Made by a program: the position numbers and the translations under genes
In this document: positions 1-8,944 of the stretch, in pieces
Layout of the letters: every line of letters starts with the position of its first letter
Position numbering within the stretch: the first letter of the stretch is position 1
The notes under the pieces: generated by a model
Seen by the model: only the letters and a program-made list of their open reading frames with translations
Databases searched by the model: none
Told to the model about the DNA's origin: nothing
From: UBA9647 sp963739335
Lineage (GTDB): Bacteria > Bacteroidota > Ignavibacteria > UBA10030
DNA length: 64,000 nucleotides
Assembly (NCBI GenBank): GCA_963739335.1
Contig: CAVUAC010000003.1
Location: 3,643-67,642 of the forward strand
Reading direction: 5' to 3'

Positions 1-2
1 CC

Positions 3-161
3 AGGGAGGTCAAAGCTCCCTCTGGCGCAGCTGCAGTCCAAGTGCGGCTGACGATCTTGCCCGATAAGGGAAGCGAAAGCGCTCATCCGGGTTCGTACTT
101 GATCTGCGACGATCTGAAACTTGTTGCACTTGTGCCGAAAGAGAAACCGGTCGTACAGTGA
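3..161 (+). CDS. C-terminal fragment of an unknown protein (cut by left edge)
   Basis: An open reading frame enters from the left edge and ends in TGA at 159-161, giving about 52 C-terminal residues. The composition looks like real coding sequence, with alternating hydrophobic residues and a late GSYLICDDLKLVAL stretch resembling the last strands of a beta-sandwich domain. No family is recognised from so short a piece. It is followed by 227 bp without a gene before the next start. It could be a chance open frame, but the lack of stops and the same strand as the next genes favour a genuine gene end. Confidence 0.5.
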   Translation, partial: REVKAPSGAAAVQVRLTILPDKGSESAHPGSYLICDDLKLVALVPKEKPVVQ

Positions 162-388
162 TGGATACATCTCGAAGTTGGTGGATCATCGGAGACTCAG
201 TCGAGGGGTACTCACATTCAACACTCCAAACCATGAAAGCCGTGGGGAGAAGAGTACCTTGCATCCCCTGACCGCATGATCGAGACTCCTCGTTTCGAAG
301 TAGATTCCGCCTACCTATTCCCACCTTGTATTTCCATCGATTTTTGAATACTATTCCAAATCAAGTACGGAACGGCAAGGTCCTTAAG

Positions 389-1417
389 ATGAAATGCGTT
401 CGAATTCATGCACATGGTGGAGTTGAGCAACTGATCGCGGAGGAGGTCGCAACGCCAGCGGTAGGTCCGAATGACGTTCTCGTTCAGGTGAAGGCGACCT
501 CGGTCAATCATCTCGATATCTGGGTCCGTCAAGGGCTCCCGGGCGTTAAGTTCCCATTGCCGATGATCCCGGGCGTGGATGCTGCAGGGATTGTTGCGGG
601 CACGGGTGAGACGGTCCGCCATGTCAAGGCGGGGGATCGGGTAGTCGTTGCTCAGGGCATATCGTGTGGACACTGCAAATACTGTCTCAATGGCGATGAC
701 AACCTCTGCAAGGACTACAGATTGATCGGTGAGCATCGTGATGGAGCCGACGCGGAGTATATTGCTGTGCCAGCGAGAAATATTATCAAGCTTGCCGATT
801 CCATTGCGTTTGAGACGGCTGCAGCAGTCGCCCTCGTGTTCCTCACTGCGTGGCAAATGCTTGTCGACAAGGCGAAGGTGAAACCTGCGGAGGATGTCCT
901 GGTGATTGGCGTTGGGAGCGGAGTGGGAAGTGCAGGGGTGCAGATTGCGAAGATGCTTGGTGCGAGGGTGATTGCCACCACGAGCTCTGAGGAGAAAGCC
1001 GCGAAGGCCGTCGAGCTCGGGGTCGATGAAGTCATCAACTACAAGAAGCAGAATGTGCTCGAGGAAATCAGAAGGTTGACTGACAAGAAAGGTGTCGATG
1101 TCGTCTTCGATCACGTCGGAGTCGGCGTTTGGGAAGAGAACATCAAAGCTCTTTCGAAAGGCGGCCGGCTCGTTACGTGCGGGGCCACATCTGGTTACGA
1201 AGCAAAAACCGACCTGCGCCATGTCTTCTATAAGCAGTTGCAGATTCTTGGCTCGACGATGGGCCGAAAAGGCGACTTGGTTACGATCCTGAAGCTGATC
1301 GAACAGGGAAAGCTAAAACCCGTCATCGACCGCGTCATGCCGCTCGCTGCAGTGCGCGAAGCGCATCGGATCGTTGAAGAGGGCAGGCACTTTGGAAAAG
1401 TTGTGATGATACCGTAG
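389..1417 (+). CDS. MDR-family zinc-binding alcohol dehydrogenase / quinone oxidoreductase
   Basis: A 342-residue medium-chain dehydrogenase/reductase, predicted to be a cytoplasmic NAD(P)H-dependent oxidoreductase. The N-terminal GroES-like half carries a four-cysteine structural zinc site (C93, C96, C99, C107). The Rossmann half has the nucleotide loop VIGVGSGVGSAG near residue 172, then an ATTSSEEK stretch that would contact the cofactor ribose. The usual catalytic-zinc cysteine near position 40 is replaced by NHLD, so it may act more like a quinone reductase than a classical zinc alcohol dehydrogenase. The start is set at ATG 389 because homologues begin with this MKCV-type strand; the frame extends upstream to 326 without family support. 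Substrate unknown. The next gene starts 45 bp downstream. Confidence 0.85.
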   Translation: MKCVRIHAHGGVEQLIAEEVATPAVGPNDVLVQVKATSVNHLDIWVRQGLPGVKFPLPMIPGVDAAGIVAGTGETVRHVKAGDRVVVAQGISCGHCKYCLNGDDNLCKDYRLIGEHRDGADAEYIAVPARNIIKLADSIAFETAAAVALVFLTAWQMLVDKAKVKPAEDVLVIGVGSGVGSAGVQIAKMLGARVIATTSSEEKAAKAVELGVDEVINYKKQNVLEEIRRLTDKKGVDVVFDHVGVGVWEENIKALSKGGRLVTCGATSGYEAKTDLRHVFYKQLQILGSTMGRKGDLVTILKLIEQGKLKPVIDRVMPLAAVREAHRIVEEGRHFGKVVMIP

Positions 1418-1462
1418 CTTTGTAGCGCCTTTGGCCTGTGGGCGACTGTTTGGATGCAATAG

Positions 1463-2677
1463 ATGGTAACCACTGACGAGTTCTTCGAAACTCCGCGATC
1501 TTGGTCATTCCTCAGGTACAAGGTCTTGGACAACTACCTCTCCGCGTACTTTCCAAAGGTGAACCAACAGTTCATGAGACCTGCAGTCGCAGCAGATCTC
1601 TTCGCGGGAAGGGGCCGATTTGAGGATGGCAGTGAAGGCTCGCCGATTATCATAGCAAGACACGCTAAGAGATATCGGGAAGGCTTCAGACTCAAGAATC
1701 AGGTAGTGCTTGCTGAGGCTAGGGCTGATGAGCGCCAAAAGCTCATCGAAAACATGAAGGAGTATATCGACGAAGGCATAGCCATAGTCGTTCCAGGTGA
1801 GGCAGCGAATGTCGGCCATTTCCTTCTGGAGAGAATCAGACCTGGCGTACCGCTCTTCGTATTCTTGGACCCATTTGGTTTGAAGGGGCTCTCGATGGAA
1901 CTCCTGATTGATATTTTCAAGAGAGCAAAGGACGACAGTACCGAAGTTTTGATTAATTTCAATCATCGGGCAATGTCTCGACGGCTAGGACTATGCGGAA
2001 AGGCGAACGACGCAAATCCATCAGTGCGTAGGCAGGCTGAAACCACGACAAAGCTTACCAACGAGATCCTTGGCGGGGATTGGTGGATCGACGTTATGCG
2101 CGACGAATCTCTCGAAGATGACGACAAGGTGGAAATGATACGACTCAAGTACATTGACACATACCGGCAGCACTTCTCATATCTCGGCACGTTGCCGGTG
2201 ACGAAAGGTTTACCTGGCGAAAATGTAAAATACTACCTAATATTCGCCTCGCAGAGTCAGGTAGCCTTTGAGCTTATGAACGATGTGATGAAGAGCGCTT
2301 GGTTCGAGTACATGCTTGAGGTAATCAGGGAGGAGAACGAAGGAACGCTTTTCGAAAGCGTAGACCCATCGCAGTTTGCGAGCAAAGATACTTGCACCGA
2401 TACTCAAGTGCTGGCTGGGCAAGTACTAGAAGAAGCGCGCCGATATGTGCAAGGGCGGAAGGTATACTACAGAACCGAATATGATGTCCCGCTTACAAGG
2501 CCGGAAGTGCGCATCGGACTGGTCGAACGTATGTTCGCTCGCTATGAGCCAAGCGAGTACAATGATGCGATAAGAACATTGCTGAAACAAGGAGTGCTGG
2601 TGGCCCAGGGCAGTAGAACAAGGATCTCCGATCAAGTCGTATTTCGGATCGCCGTGACAAAAGAAATCACAACCTGA
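1463..2677 (+). CDS. tcmP: Three-Cys-motif partner protein TcmP
   Basis: A 404-residue protein of the TcmP family, whose members are encoded beside a three-cysteine-motif (DUF5131, phage Gp37/Gp68-like) protein, as here. Visible features: a DLFAGRGRF segment near residues 44-52, LDPFGLKG near 133-140, and VLINFNHRAM near 157-166. These resemble motif I, the motif IV acidic strand and the following strand of a class I methyltransferase-like Rossmann fold; that reading is inference. The C-terminal 100 residues are charged and may form a winged-helix-like unit. The stop lies 13 bp before the DUF5131 start, so the two genes look like one transcription unit. The biochemical function of the family is not established to my knowledge. 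Confidence 0.85.
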   Translation: MVTTDEFFETPRSWSFLRYKVLDNYLSAYFPKVNQQFMRPAVAADLFAGRGRFEDGSEGSPIIIARHAKRYREGFRLKNQVVLAEARADERQKLIENMKEYIDEGIAIVVPGEAANVGHFLLERIRPGVPLFVFLDPFGLKGLSMELLIDIFKRAKDDSTEVLINFNHRAMSRRLGLCGKANDANPSVRRQAETTTKLTNEILGGDWWIDVMRDESLEDDDKVEMIRLKYIDTYRQHFSYLGTLPVTKGLPGENVKYYLIFASQSQVAFELMNDVMKSAWFEYMLEVIREENEGTLFESVDPSQFASKDTCTDTQVLAGQVLEEARRYVQGRKVYYRTEYDVPLTRPEVRIGLVERMFARYEPSEYNDAIRTLLKQGVLVAQGSRTRISDQVVFRIAVTKEITT

Positions 2678-2690
2678 AAGGTGCCGGCAA

Positions 2691-3539
2691 ATGTCAGTGA
2701 AGTCAAGGATCGAGTGGACAGAAGCTACCTGGAACCCTGTGACGGGCTGTTCGAAGATTAGCCCGGGCTGCAAAAACTGTTACGCAGAAAGAATGGCAGC
2801 TCGCCTCCAGGCGATGGGATCGCCAAGGTATCGAAACGGTTTCAAGGTGACTTTGCAAGAGGATCTGGTCGAGTTGCCTCTTGAGTGGAAGCAGCCAAGG
2901 GTGATATTTGTAAACTCGATGAGTGATCTGTTCCATAAGAATGTACCCAGTGACTTCATAGTGAAGGTATTCGACACGATGAAGCGCGCACATTGGCATA
3001 CGTTCCAGGTCCTCACGAAAAGGTCGGACCGGCTTTTGTCATTGGCTCCGTATCTTCCGTGGCCAGAGAATGTGTGGATGGGAGTTAGTGTTGAAACGCC
3101 TCGTTACATCTGCCGAATACGTGACTTGACAACAGTGCCGTCAGCAGTGAGGTTTCTATCACTTGAGCCTCTCCTTGCACCAATGCCGAAGCTGCCCTTG
3201 CGCTCTATTGACTGGGTGATTGTTGGGGGAGAATCTGGGCCAGGAGCACGTCCGATGGAAATGCATTGGGTCGCGGAGATTGAGAAGCAATGCAGGAACC
3301 GCAAGATCGCGTTTTTCTTCAAGCAATGGGGTGGAGTCAATAAAAAAGCCGCCGGTCGACTCTTGTATGGAAGAACCTATGATGAGATGCCGAAGCCGAG
3401 ACGAAGGCAAAAGAACCCAACACTTCCGCTGATTCCTATGCCGGTCTACGAGGGCGAATCAGCGAATTCACTTATGATGACGCTGAGCTTCGGTTGCGGC
3501 TCTCGACAATCTTTCTTAAGTTGTCACGTGGCGATTTGA
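2691..3539 (+). CDS. DUF5131 / phage Gp37-Gp68 family three-Cys-motif protein
   Basis: A 282-residue protein with the hallmark N-terminal IEWTEATWNPVTGC segment and the cysteine triad C20, C27, C30 (CX6CX2C). The triad resembles a radical-SAM iron-sulfur motif but with wider first spacing. Other family landmarks: VIFVNSMSDLFH (about 68-79), FQVLTKRSDR, VWMGVSVE, FLSLEPLL, and WVIVGGESGPGARPM followed by FFFKQWGG near the C terminus. The family is annotated as radical-SAM-like with unknown substrate and is common in phages and mobile DNA. The last 40 or so residues after the conserved core look unrelated to the family. The gene is coupled to tcmP upstream, and a strong terminator follows at 3603-3627. 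Confidence 0.87.
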   Translation: MSVKSRIEWTEATWNPVTGCSKISPGCKNCYAERMAARLQAMGSPRYRNGFKVTLQEDLVELPLEWKQPRVIFVNSMSDLFHKNVPSDFIVKVFDTMKRAHWHTFQVLTKRSDRLLSLAPYLPWPENVWMGVSVETPRYICRIRDLTTVPSAVRFLSLEPLLAPMPKLPLRSIDWVIVGGESGPGARPMEMHWVAEIEKQCRNRKIAFFFKQWGGVNKKAAGRLLYGRTYDEMPKPRRRQKNPTLPLIPMPVYEGESANSLMMTLSFGCGSRQSFLSCHVAI

Positions 3540-3602
3540 ATGACAGCTTGCAGCCACGTTAAACAAGTTGCTAAAGCGTCGGTCAAGATATTGGAAAACT
3601 CT

Positions 3603-3627
3603 CCCGGCGCTCCGTGCCGGGTTTTTT
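3603..3627 (+). terminator. Rho-independent terminator after the TcmP/DUF5131 cassette
   Basis: Stem CCCGGC (3603-3608), 7-nt loop, GCCGGG (3616-3621), directly followed by six T residues. It separates the cassette from metH. Confidence 0.88.
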
Positions 3628-3670
3628 GTTCCAACTTCACCGGAAAATGAGACGATGACTAGATGACTCA

Positions 3671-6600
3671 ATGACCCGATCCTTCCACGATATTCTTCGG
3701 CAGAAAATCGTCGTCTTCGACGGCGCCACAGGCACCCATTTGCAGGGACAAAACCTGACCCCAGAGGACTTCGGCGGGGAGCGTTTCAACGGCTGCAACG
3801 AATACCTCGCCCTGACCAAGCCCTCGGCGGTGGAAAATGTTCATCGCGATTATCTGGAGGCTGGTTGCGACGTCGTCGAGTCGAATTCATTCGGAGGAAC
3901 GCCGATCGTCCTTTCCGAGTACGGTCTCGCCGATCAGGCCTATGATCTCAACTACCGCGCTGCACGAATCGCGAAGACAATGGCCCTTGAGTATTCACGC
4001 AACGGTCATCCGCGCTTTGCTGCAGGTTCGATGGGGCCAACGACGAAACTTCCCTCGCTCGGTCATATCTCTTTCAAGGAGATGGCGGAAGCGTATCGCA
4101 TACAGGCGAAGGGCCTCGTCGAGGGAGGGGTCGATCTTCTCAGTCTCGAGACCTGCCAGGACGTTCTGCAAATCAAGGCGGCACTGTATGGGATATTCCG
4201 ATGCTTCGAGGAGGCCAGGAAGCGCCTTCCCATCGTCGTCTCTGTGACGATCGAAACCATGGGAACAATGCTGCTTGGAACGGAGATCTCCGCTGCATTG
4301 ACGGTTATCGAACCGTACGACGTCGACGTGATAGGAGTGAATTGCGCGACCGGGCCGAAGGAAATGTCTGACCATGTCAGGGTTCTCTCTGCCAGCTCCC
4401 CGAAGCCAGTTTTCGTCATGCCCAATGCCGGATTGCCGGAAAACGTCGGGGGCAAAGCTCATTACCATCTATCGCCGTCTGAGTTGGTCCAGTACCTATC
4501 TCATTTTGTGAAGGATCTTGGCGTTCAGGTTGTAGGAGGATGTTGCGGGACGACGAAGGAACACATCCGCCAGCTTGTGGCGGCTGTCGGACACCTCTCG
4601 CCGTCGCCCCGAGCGTTCGAATTTGTCCCTGGGGCTTCGAGCCTGTATCAAGCGGTTCCTTTCCAGACCAATCCACCTCCCATCCTCATCGGCGAACGGA
4701 CCAATGCCAACGGCAGCAAGCTGTTCCGTGAGCTTCTGGTCAAGGAAGACTGGGAGGGGATGGTGGCGATGGGAAACGAGCAGGTTCGCGAGCAAGCCCA
4801 TATGCTCGATGTTTGTGTTGCCTATGCGGGCCGGGGCGAAGTGTCCGACATGCGCGAGCTCATCACCCGCTTCAACACGCAGATCTCCATCCCGCTGGTT
4901 TTGGATTCCACCGAAGCAGTTGTTATCGAAGAAGCGCTCCAGCGGATCGGCGGGAAAGCAATCGTCAATTCCATCAATCTCGAAGATGGTGAAGGGCGCC
5001 TGGAAAAGGTCGTCGCTTGTTGCAGGAACTATGGAGCAGCAGTCATTGCACTGACGATTGACGAAAACGGAATGGCGAAGACAGCGGGGGCGAAGCTTGC
5101 GGTTGCACGGCGCATCTACAAGCTTGCAGTTGAAAAGCATGGATTGAAGCCGCACGATCTGATATTCGATATGCTCACATTTACGCTTGGATCCGGCGAT
5201 GAGGAATTTCGGCGAGCGGGCATCGAGACCCTCGAGGCTATTCGTCTTGTCAAAAAGGAATTCCCGGAGGTTCACACGATCCTTGGGGTCAGCAACGTGT
5301 CATTTGGTCTCAATCCAAGCCTGCGCCATGTCTTGAACAGCGTCTTTCTGCACCATGCCGTCGAGGCAGGACTTGATATGGCGATCGTTCACGCCTCGAA
5401 GATCATGCCCCTCTTCAAGATCGACGAGCGCGGCCGGGAACTCTGCCGGCAGCTCATCTTCGACGAACGGAAATTCGAAGGTGAGGGAGCCGATCGACGC
5501 TGCATCTATGATCCGCTTGGCGAATTGATGGCGTACGATGCCGGTCAAAAGGGCGAGGTGAAGGTCAAAGCAAGCGGGCCCGGCGGTACAATTGAGGAGC
5601 GGCTCAAGAATCGCATCATTGACGGAAACAAGGTAGGTCTCCAGAGTGATTTGGGGGAGGCCCTCAAAAGATTCGCGGCCCTGGACATTATCAATACCAT
5701 CCTTCTTGAAGGGATGAAGGTTGTGGGTGAGCTCTTCGGATCAGGTCAGATGCAGTTGCCGTTCGTCTTGCAGTCTGCAGAGGTGATGAAAGCTGCGGTT
5801 TCGCACCTCGAGCCTTTCTTGGAGAAGAAAGAGGGATCCGGAAGGGGACGTTGGTCATTGCGACTGTCAAGGGCGATGTCCACGATATTGGCAAGAACCT
5901 CGTCGATATCATTCTCACGAACAACGGCTACAAGGTCATCAATCTGGGGATACGATGTCCGATCGAGACGATGCTGCATGCTGCCGAAGAACACAAGGCT
6001 GATGCGATCGGCATGAGCGGGCTCTTGGTCAAGTCAACGCTGGTGATGAAGGAAAACCTCGAGGTGATGAATGAGCGGAAGCTGAAGATTCCCGTGATCC
6101 TCGGAGGTGCCGCACTGACCAAGCGATACGTCGATGGCGAGCTTCGTCCGCTGTACAAGGGGAATGTTTACTACGCGAACGATGCCTTCGATGGGCTCCG
6201 ATACATGGAGAGTGTCAGAAAAGGCCGCCAGGATGCTCCCGAGGGACATAAGCATTCTCCGGTAGTAGACAGCGATGCTCTCACTGGCGCCGAAGCGAAG
6301 ATCGCCCTCGCGCTCGAAGAGCAGGGCCCTGGCAGTCGTGCTTCGGGTGAGTCGAGCGCCCAGGGCGTTTCTGTTCGATCCAAAGTCCGGAAGGATGTGC
6401 CCATTCCTTTGCCCCCTTTCTGGGGCGCTCGTATTGTCAGAGATATCCCTCTTGAAGAGGTGTTTCGATACATCAATGAGACGGCGCTTATTCGAGGGCA
6501 GTGGAGGGTCGTACGCGGCACGATGAGTGATGTGGAATATCAGAGGGTCCTGAAGGAGCAAGTCCATCCTGATTTACAGAAACTGAAGAAGAAGGTCCAG

Positions 6601-7275
6601 CAGGAGAAGCTTCTGGTCCCTCAAGTGGTCTATGGATATTTCCCTTGTCAATCCGAGGGGAATGACCTGGTTGTCTATCATCCTCCATCAGATGGCGACC
6701 TCAATTCGAAATTCCTGCCCGCAGACGGTGATCGACGAGGGCAGGCGGGCGCAGTTCGGAATGCGAAATTGTCGGAATGGCTTCGGTTCACGTTCCCACG
6801 GCAGGCGCATGATCGCCACCTCTGTATTGCCGACTATTTTGCCCCGGTCGAATCCAACACTGTCGATGTTCTTGGGTGTCACGTTGTCACGGTTGGCCAG
6901 AAGGCTTCAGAGTTCTCCAGGACGTTGTACGATGCGAACAATTACAAAGATTATTTGTATTTTCACGGGTTGAGTGTTGAGAGCGCCGAAGCACTAGCGG
7001 AGTTATGGCACAAGCGCATGCGGGAGGAGCTCGGGATCGCAGGAAAGGATGCAGGTGAAATCAAGAGGCTGTTCAGCCAGGGATATCAAGGGGCACGGTA
7101 CAGCTTTGGCTATCCGGCGTGTCCCCGGCTTGAAGATCAGGTGAAGCTGTTCGAGTTGCTTCAGCCGGATCGCATCGGCGTTTTTCTGACCGAAGAGTTT
7201 CAAATGGAACCTGAGCAGTCGACGTCGGCGATCCTTGTCCATCATCCGGACGCGCGATACTTCACCATCCAGTGA
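3671..7275 (+). CDS. metH: Cobalamin-dependent methionine synthase (apparent frameshift)
   Basis: Transfers a methyl group from 5-methyltetrahydrofolate to homocysteine via cobalamin. Domain order is complete over about 1,200 codons: homocysteine-binding barrel with zinc cysteines C225, C291 and C292; pterin-binding domain starting at GERTNANGSKLFRELL; B12 cap; B12-binding domain with GDVHDIGKN (the DxHxxG motif); and the AdoMet reactivation domain with RYSFGYPACPRLEDQ. Length is close to the roughly 1,230 residues of the Escherichia coli enzyme. The frame changes at the short run GAAGGGG (5841-5847): restoring one base turns the text into GSGKGTLVIATVKGDVHDIG. The first frame otherwise ends at 6016. 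A sequencing indel is more likely than gene death, because both halves are fully conserved. No cobalamin riboswitch was seen in the 130-bp leader. Confidence 0.93.
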
Positions 7276-7334
7276 GTTCGAACGGCACTTCCATATCAAG
7301 CAACTGATCATCATTCACAGCGGACGAAACAACC

Positions 7335-7970
7335 ATGCCTAAACTCATCCTTCTTCGCCACGGCGAATCGCAATGGAATCTGGAGAACAGGTTCACCGGA
7401 TGGACTGATATTGCTCTCTCTCCAAAAGGGGTACAGGAAGCGCACGAAGCGGGGGAAAAGCTCAAATCATATAAGTTCGACAAGGCCTACACGTCTGTCC
7501 TCAGACGGGCGATCGATACCCTTCAGATTGTCCTGAAAATCATCGGACAAGAACACATTCCCATTGAGTACGACAAAGCCCTCAACGAGCGGCACTATGG
7601 TGCGCTGCAGGGTCTGAACAAAGCAGAAACTGCATTGAAGTACGGCGATGAACAGGTGAAGCTCTGGCGGCGAAGCTATGATGTCCCCCCCCCGAAGGAC
7701 GTCACCGAATTGAATCCGCTCGGAATGAGTGAGAGCCTCAAAGACACTGCCGCCCGCACATTGCCGTACTTTGAAAACAAGATCATCCCGGATATCAAGG
7801 CTGGAAAGGACATCCTTGTGTCTGCCCATGGCAACAGCTTGCGGTCGATTGTGATGAAACTCGACAACCTCACGAGAGAACAGGTCATCGAGCTCAACAT
7901 ACCCACCGGTGTGCCGTTGCTGTATGTGTACGATAACGCCGGCAACATTCTCGAGCATCGTTATCTCTGA
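7335..7970 (+). CDS. gpmA: 2,3-bisphosphoglycerate-dependent phosphoglycerate mutase
   Basis: Interconverts 3- and 2-phosphoglycerate in glycolysis and gluconeogenesis. The protein has 211 residues with the catalytic RHGE signature (H9 as phosphohistidine), the NRFTGWTD segment, the ERHYGALQGLNK motif and the second catalytic histidine in VSAHGNSLRS. It is shorter than the roughly 250-residue enterobacterial enzyme because a mid-protein insertion is reduced, a form widespread in bacteria. It stands alone, 59 bp after metH and 522 bp before the next gene. Confidence 0.93.
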   Translation: MPKLILLRHGESQWNLENRFTGWTDIALSPKGVQEAHEAGEKLKSYKFDKAYTSVLRRAIDTLQIVLKIIGQEHIPIEYDKALNERHYGALQGLNKAETALKYGDEQVKLWRRSYDVPPPKDVTELNPLGMSESLKDTAARTLPYFENKIIPDIKAGKDILVSAHGNSLRSIVMKLDNLTREQVIELNIPTGVPLLYVYDNAGNILEHRYL

Positions 7971-8202
7971 TCGCCTTTAGATTTTTGAGAAGAAACTTTC
8001 GCGAAACTTGGTTCGTGCGATTACCGATTCTCAGGAAATCGTTGTGATGATATTCATCAAGAATCAAACTGTCAACGGAAACTCGTTCAGTTCGCAAAAA
8101 CAGAAACCTTCTTCCCAAGAGTCATCGTCGATGTCCAAGCAGGCAAATGGAGAACTCTTGTGTCGAGGGGGCGTAAAATCAACAAAATTTCGGCCAAAAT
8201 GC

Positions 8203-8231
8203 TTGTTTTTTGTCCCTCTATTTGCTATACT
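8203..8231 (+). promoter_or_regulatory. Sigma-70-type promoter upstream of ferredoxin
   Basis: TTGTTT (8203-8208), 17-bp spacer, TATACT (8226-8231). Predicted transcription start is about 8238, giving a 255-nt untranslated leader before the ferredoxin start. Confidence 0.55.
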
Positions 8232-8254
8232 CGCTCCGAACGAATGAGCGAGTT

Positions 8255-8284
8255 CACCCTCGTTTTCAAGAATTCTTCGAGGTG
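8255..8284 (+). other. Hairpin at the start of the ferredoxin leader
   Basis: CACCCTCG (8255-8262) pairs with CGAGGTG (8278-8284) with one bulged C; the interior contains a self-complementary AAGAATTCTT. It lies just after the predicted transcription start and could stabilise or regulate the leader. Confidence 0.4.
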
Positions 8285-8492
8285 ACGTTCTTTGAAGCGA
8301 CCGGGGAGACCTCTGGGCGGTGGTATTGGGGCTTCTCTGAAATCTGACGAAAGCATGGTGGCAGGGGAACCTCACGTTCGCGGAGGCGTAGTGCGGAGGC
8401 CGAGCTGAGGCATCTGAAATGCTGGTCATACCAAGAACCTAATTTGCAGCTGGAAGTAATCAGTTAATTTCTCAATTAAAGGAGATATCGTA

Positions 8493-8831
8493 ATGGCGAC
8501 AATGATCACGGAAGAGTGCATCAACTGCGGAGCTTGTGAGCCGGAATGCCCGAACACCGCAATTTATGCCGGTGGCGTGCAGTGGGAGATGAATGGTGCA
8601 ATGCACGATGCTCTCTCGAACGATTTCTATTATATCGTGCCTGAAAAGTGTACTGAGTGTGTTGGCCACTTCGAAAAAGAACAGTGCGCCGCGGTCTGCC
8701 CGGTCGATTGCTGCCCCCCCGATCCGAATCACCCGGAAACCGAGGAAGTATTGTTCGAGCGTGCCAAGAAGTTGCACCCGGATCGTACTTTTGCTGAGTT
8801 GAGCGCGGCAACATCACGCTTCCGGAAGTAG
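8493..8831 (+). CDS. 2[4Fe-4S] ferredoxin (YfhL/Chlorobium type)
   Basis: A 112-residue low-potential electron carrier. Cluster I ligands are C9, C12, C15 and C19. Cluster II starts at C53 and C56 and continues, after an eight-residue inserted loop, at C65 and C69, with extra cysteines C73 and C74. This loop and the C-terminal helical tail (LFERAKKLHPDRTF) are typical of the Alvin/Chlorobium ferredoxin type. A good ribosome-binding site (AAAGGAGAT) precedes the ATG. It is monocistronic: own promoter at 8203-8231 and terminator at 8853-8916. Redox partners are not indicated by context. Confidence 0.92.
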   Translation: MATMITEECINCGACEPECPNTAIYAGGVQWEMNGAMHDALSNDFYYIVPEKCTECVGHFEKEQCAAVCPVDCCPPDPNHPETEEVLFERAKKLHPDRTFAELSAATSRFRK

Positions 8832-8852
8832 CGTTGTAAAGGATTAGAGTTG

Positions 8853-8916
8853 AGGTCGGTGTCACACCATCGCGCGAGATTGCGGATGGCAACTGACAAC
8901 CGACCTTCTTTTTTTT
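8853..8916 (+). terminator. Terminator after ferredoxin
   Basis: AGGTCGGT (8853-8860) pairs with ACCGACCT (8899-8906), with GTC/GAC extending the stem inwards and a long loop, followed by TCTTTTTTTT. The length of the loop is unusual but the arms and T-tract are clear. Confidence 0.78.
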
Positions 8917-8944
8917 GGGCCACGATGAAGCTGGAAGACTAATC

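Larger units (their letters stand above)
7971..8492. other. Long intergenic leader region without a convincing gene
   Basis: 522 bp between gpmA and the ferredoxin gene. It holds a near-consensus promoter (8203-8231), a hairpin (8255-8284) and about 200 nt of G+C-rich sequence that would be the 5' leader of the ferredoxin mRNA. A short open frame at 8008-8247 has no family resemblance and overlaps the promoter, so it is not called. No known riboswitch, 6S, SRP, tmRNA or RNase P core was recognised. Confidence 0.6.

Noticed and set aside
311..1222. 303-codon open frame on the minus strand
   Set aside because: It is an antisense shadow of the MDR dehydrogenase, which has clear zinc and nucleotide motifs on the plus strand.
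3540..3670. Cobalamin riboswitch before metH
   Set aside because: The 130-bp gap is mostly taken by the upstream terminator and contains no B12-box-like sequence.
8008..8247. 79-codon open frame upstream of the ferredoxin gene
   Set aside because: No ribosome-binding site, no family resemblance, and its end overlaps a good promoter.
8299..8420. Possible 6S, SRP or riboswitch RNA in the ferredoxin leader
   Set aside because: None of the conserved core sequences of these RNAs could be matched by eye; kept only as an unclassified leader.
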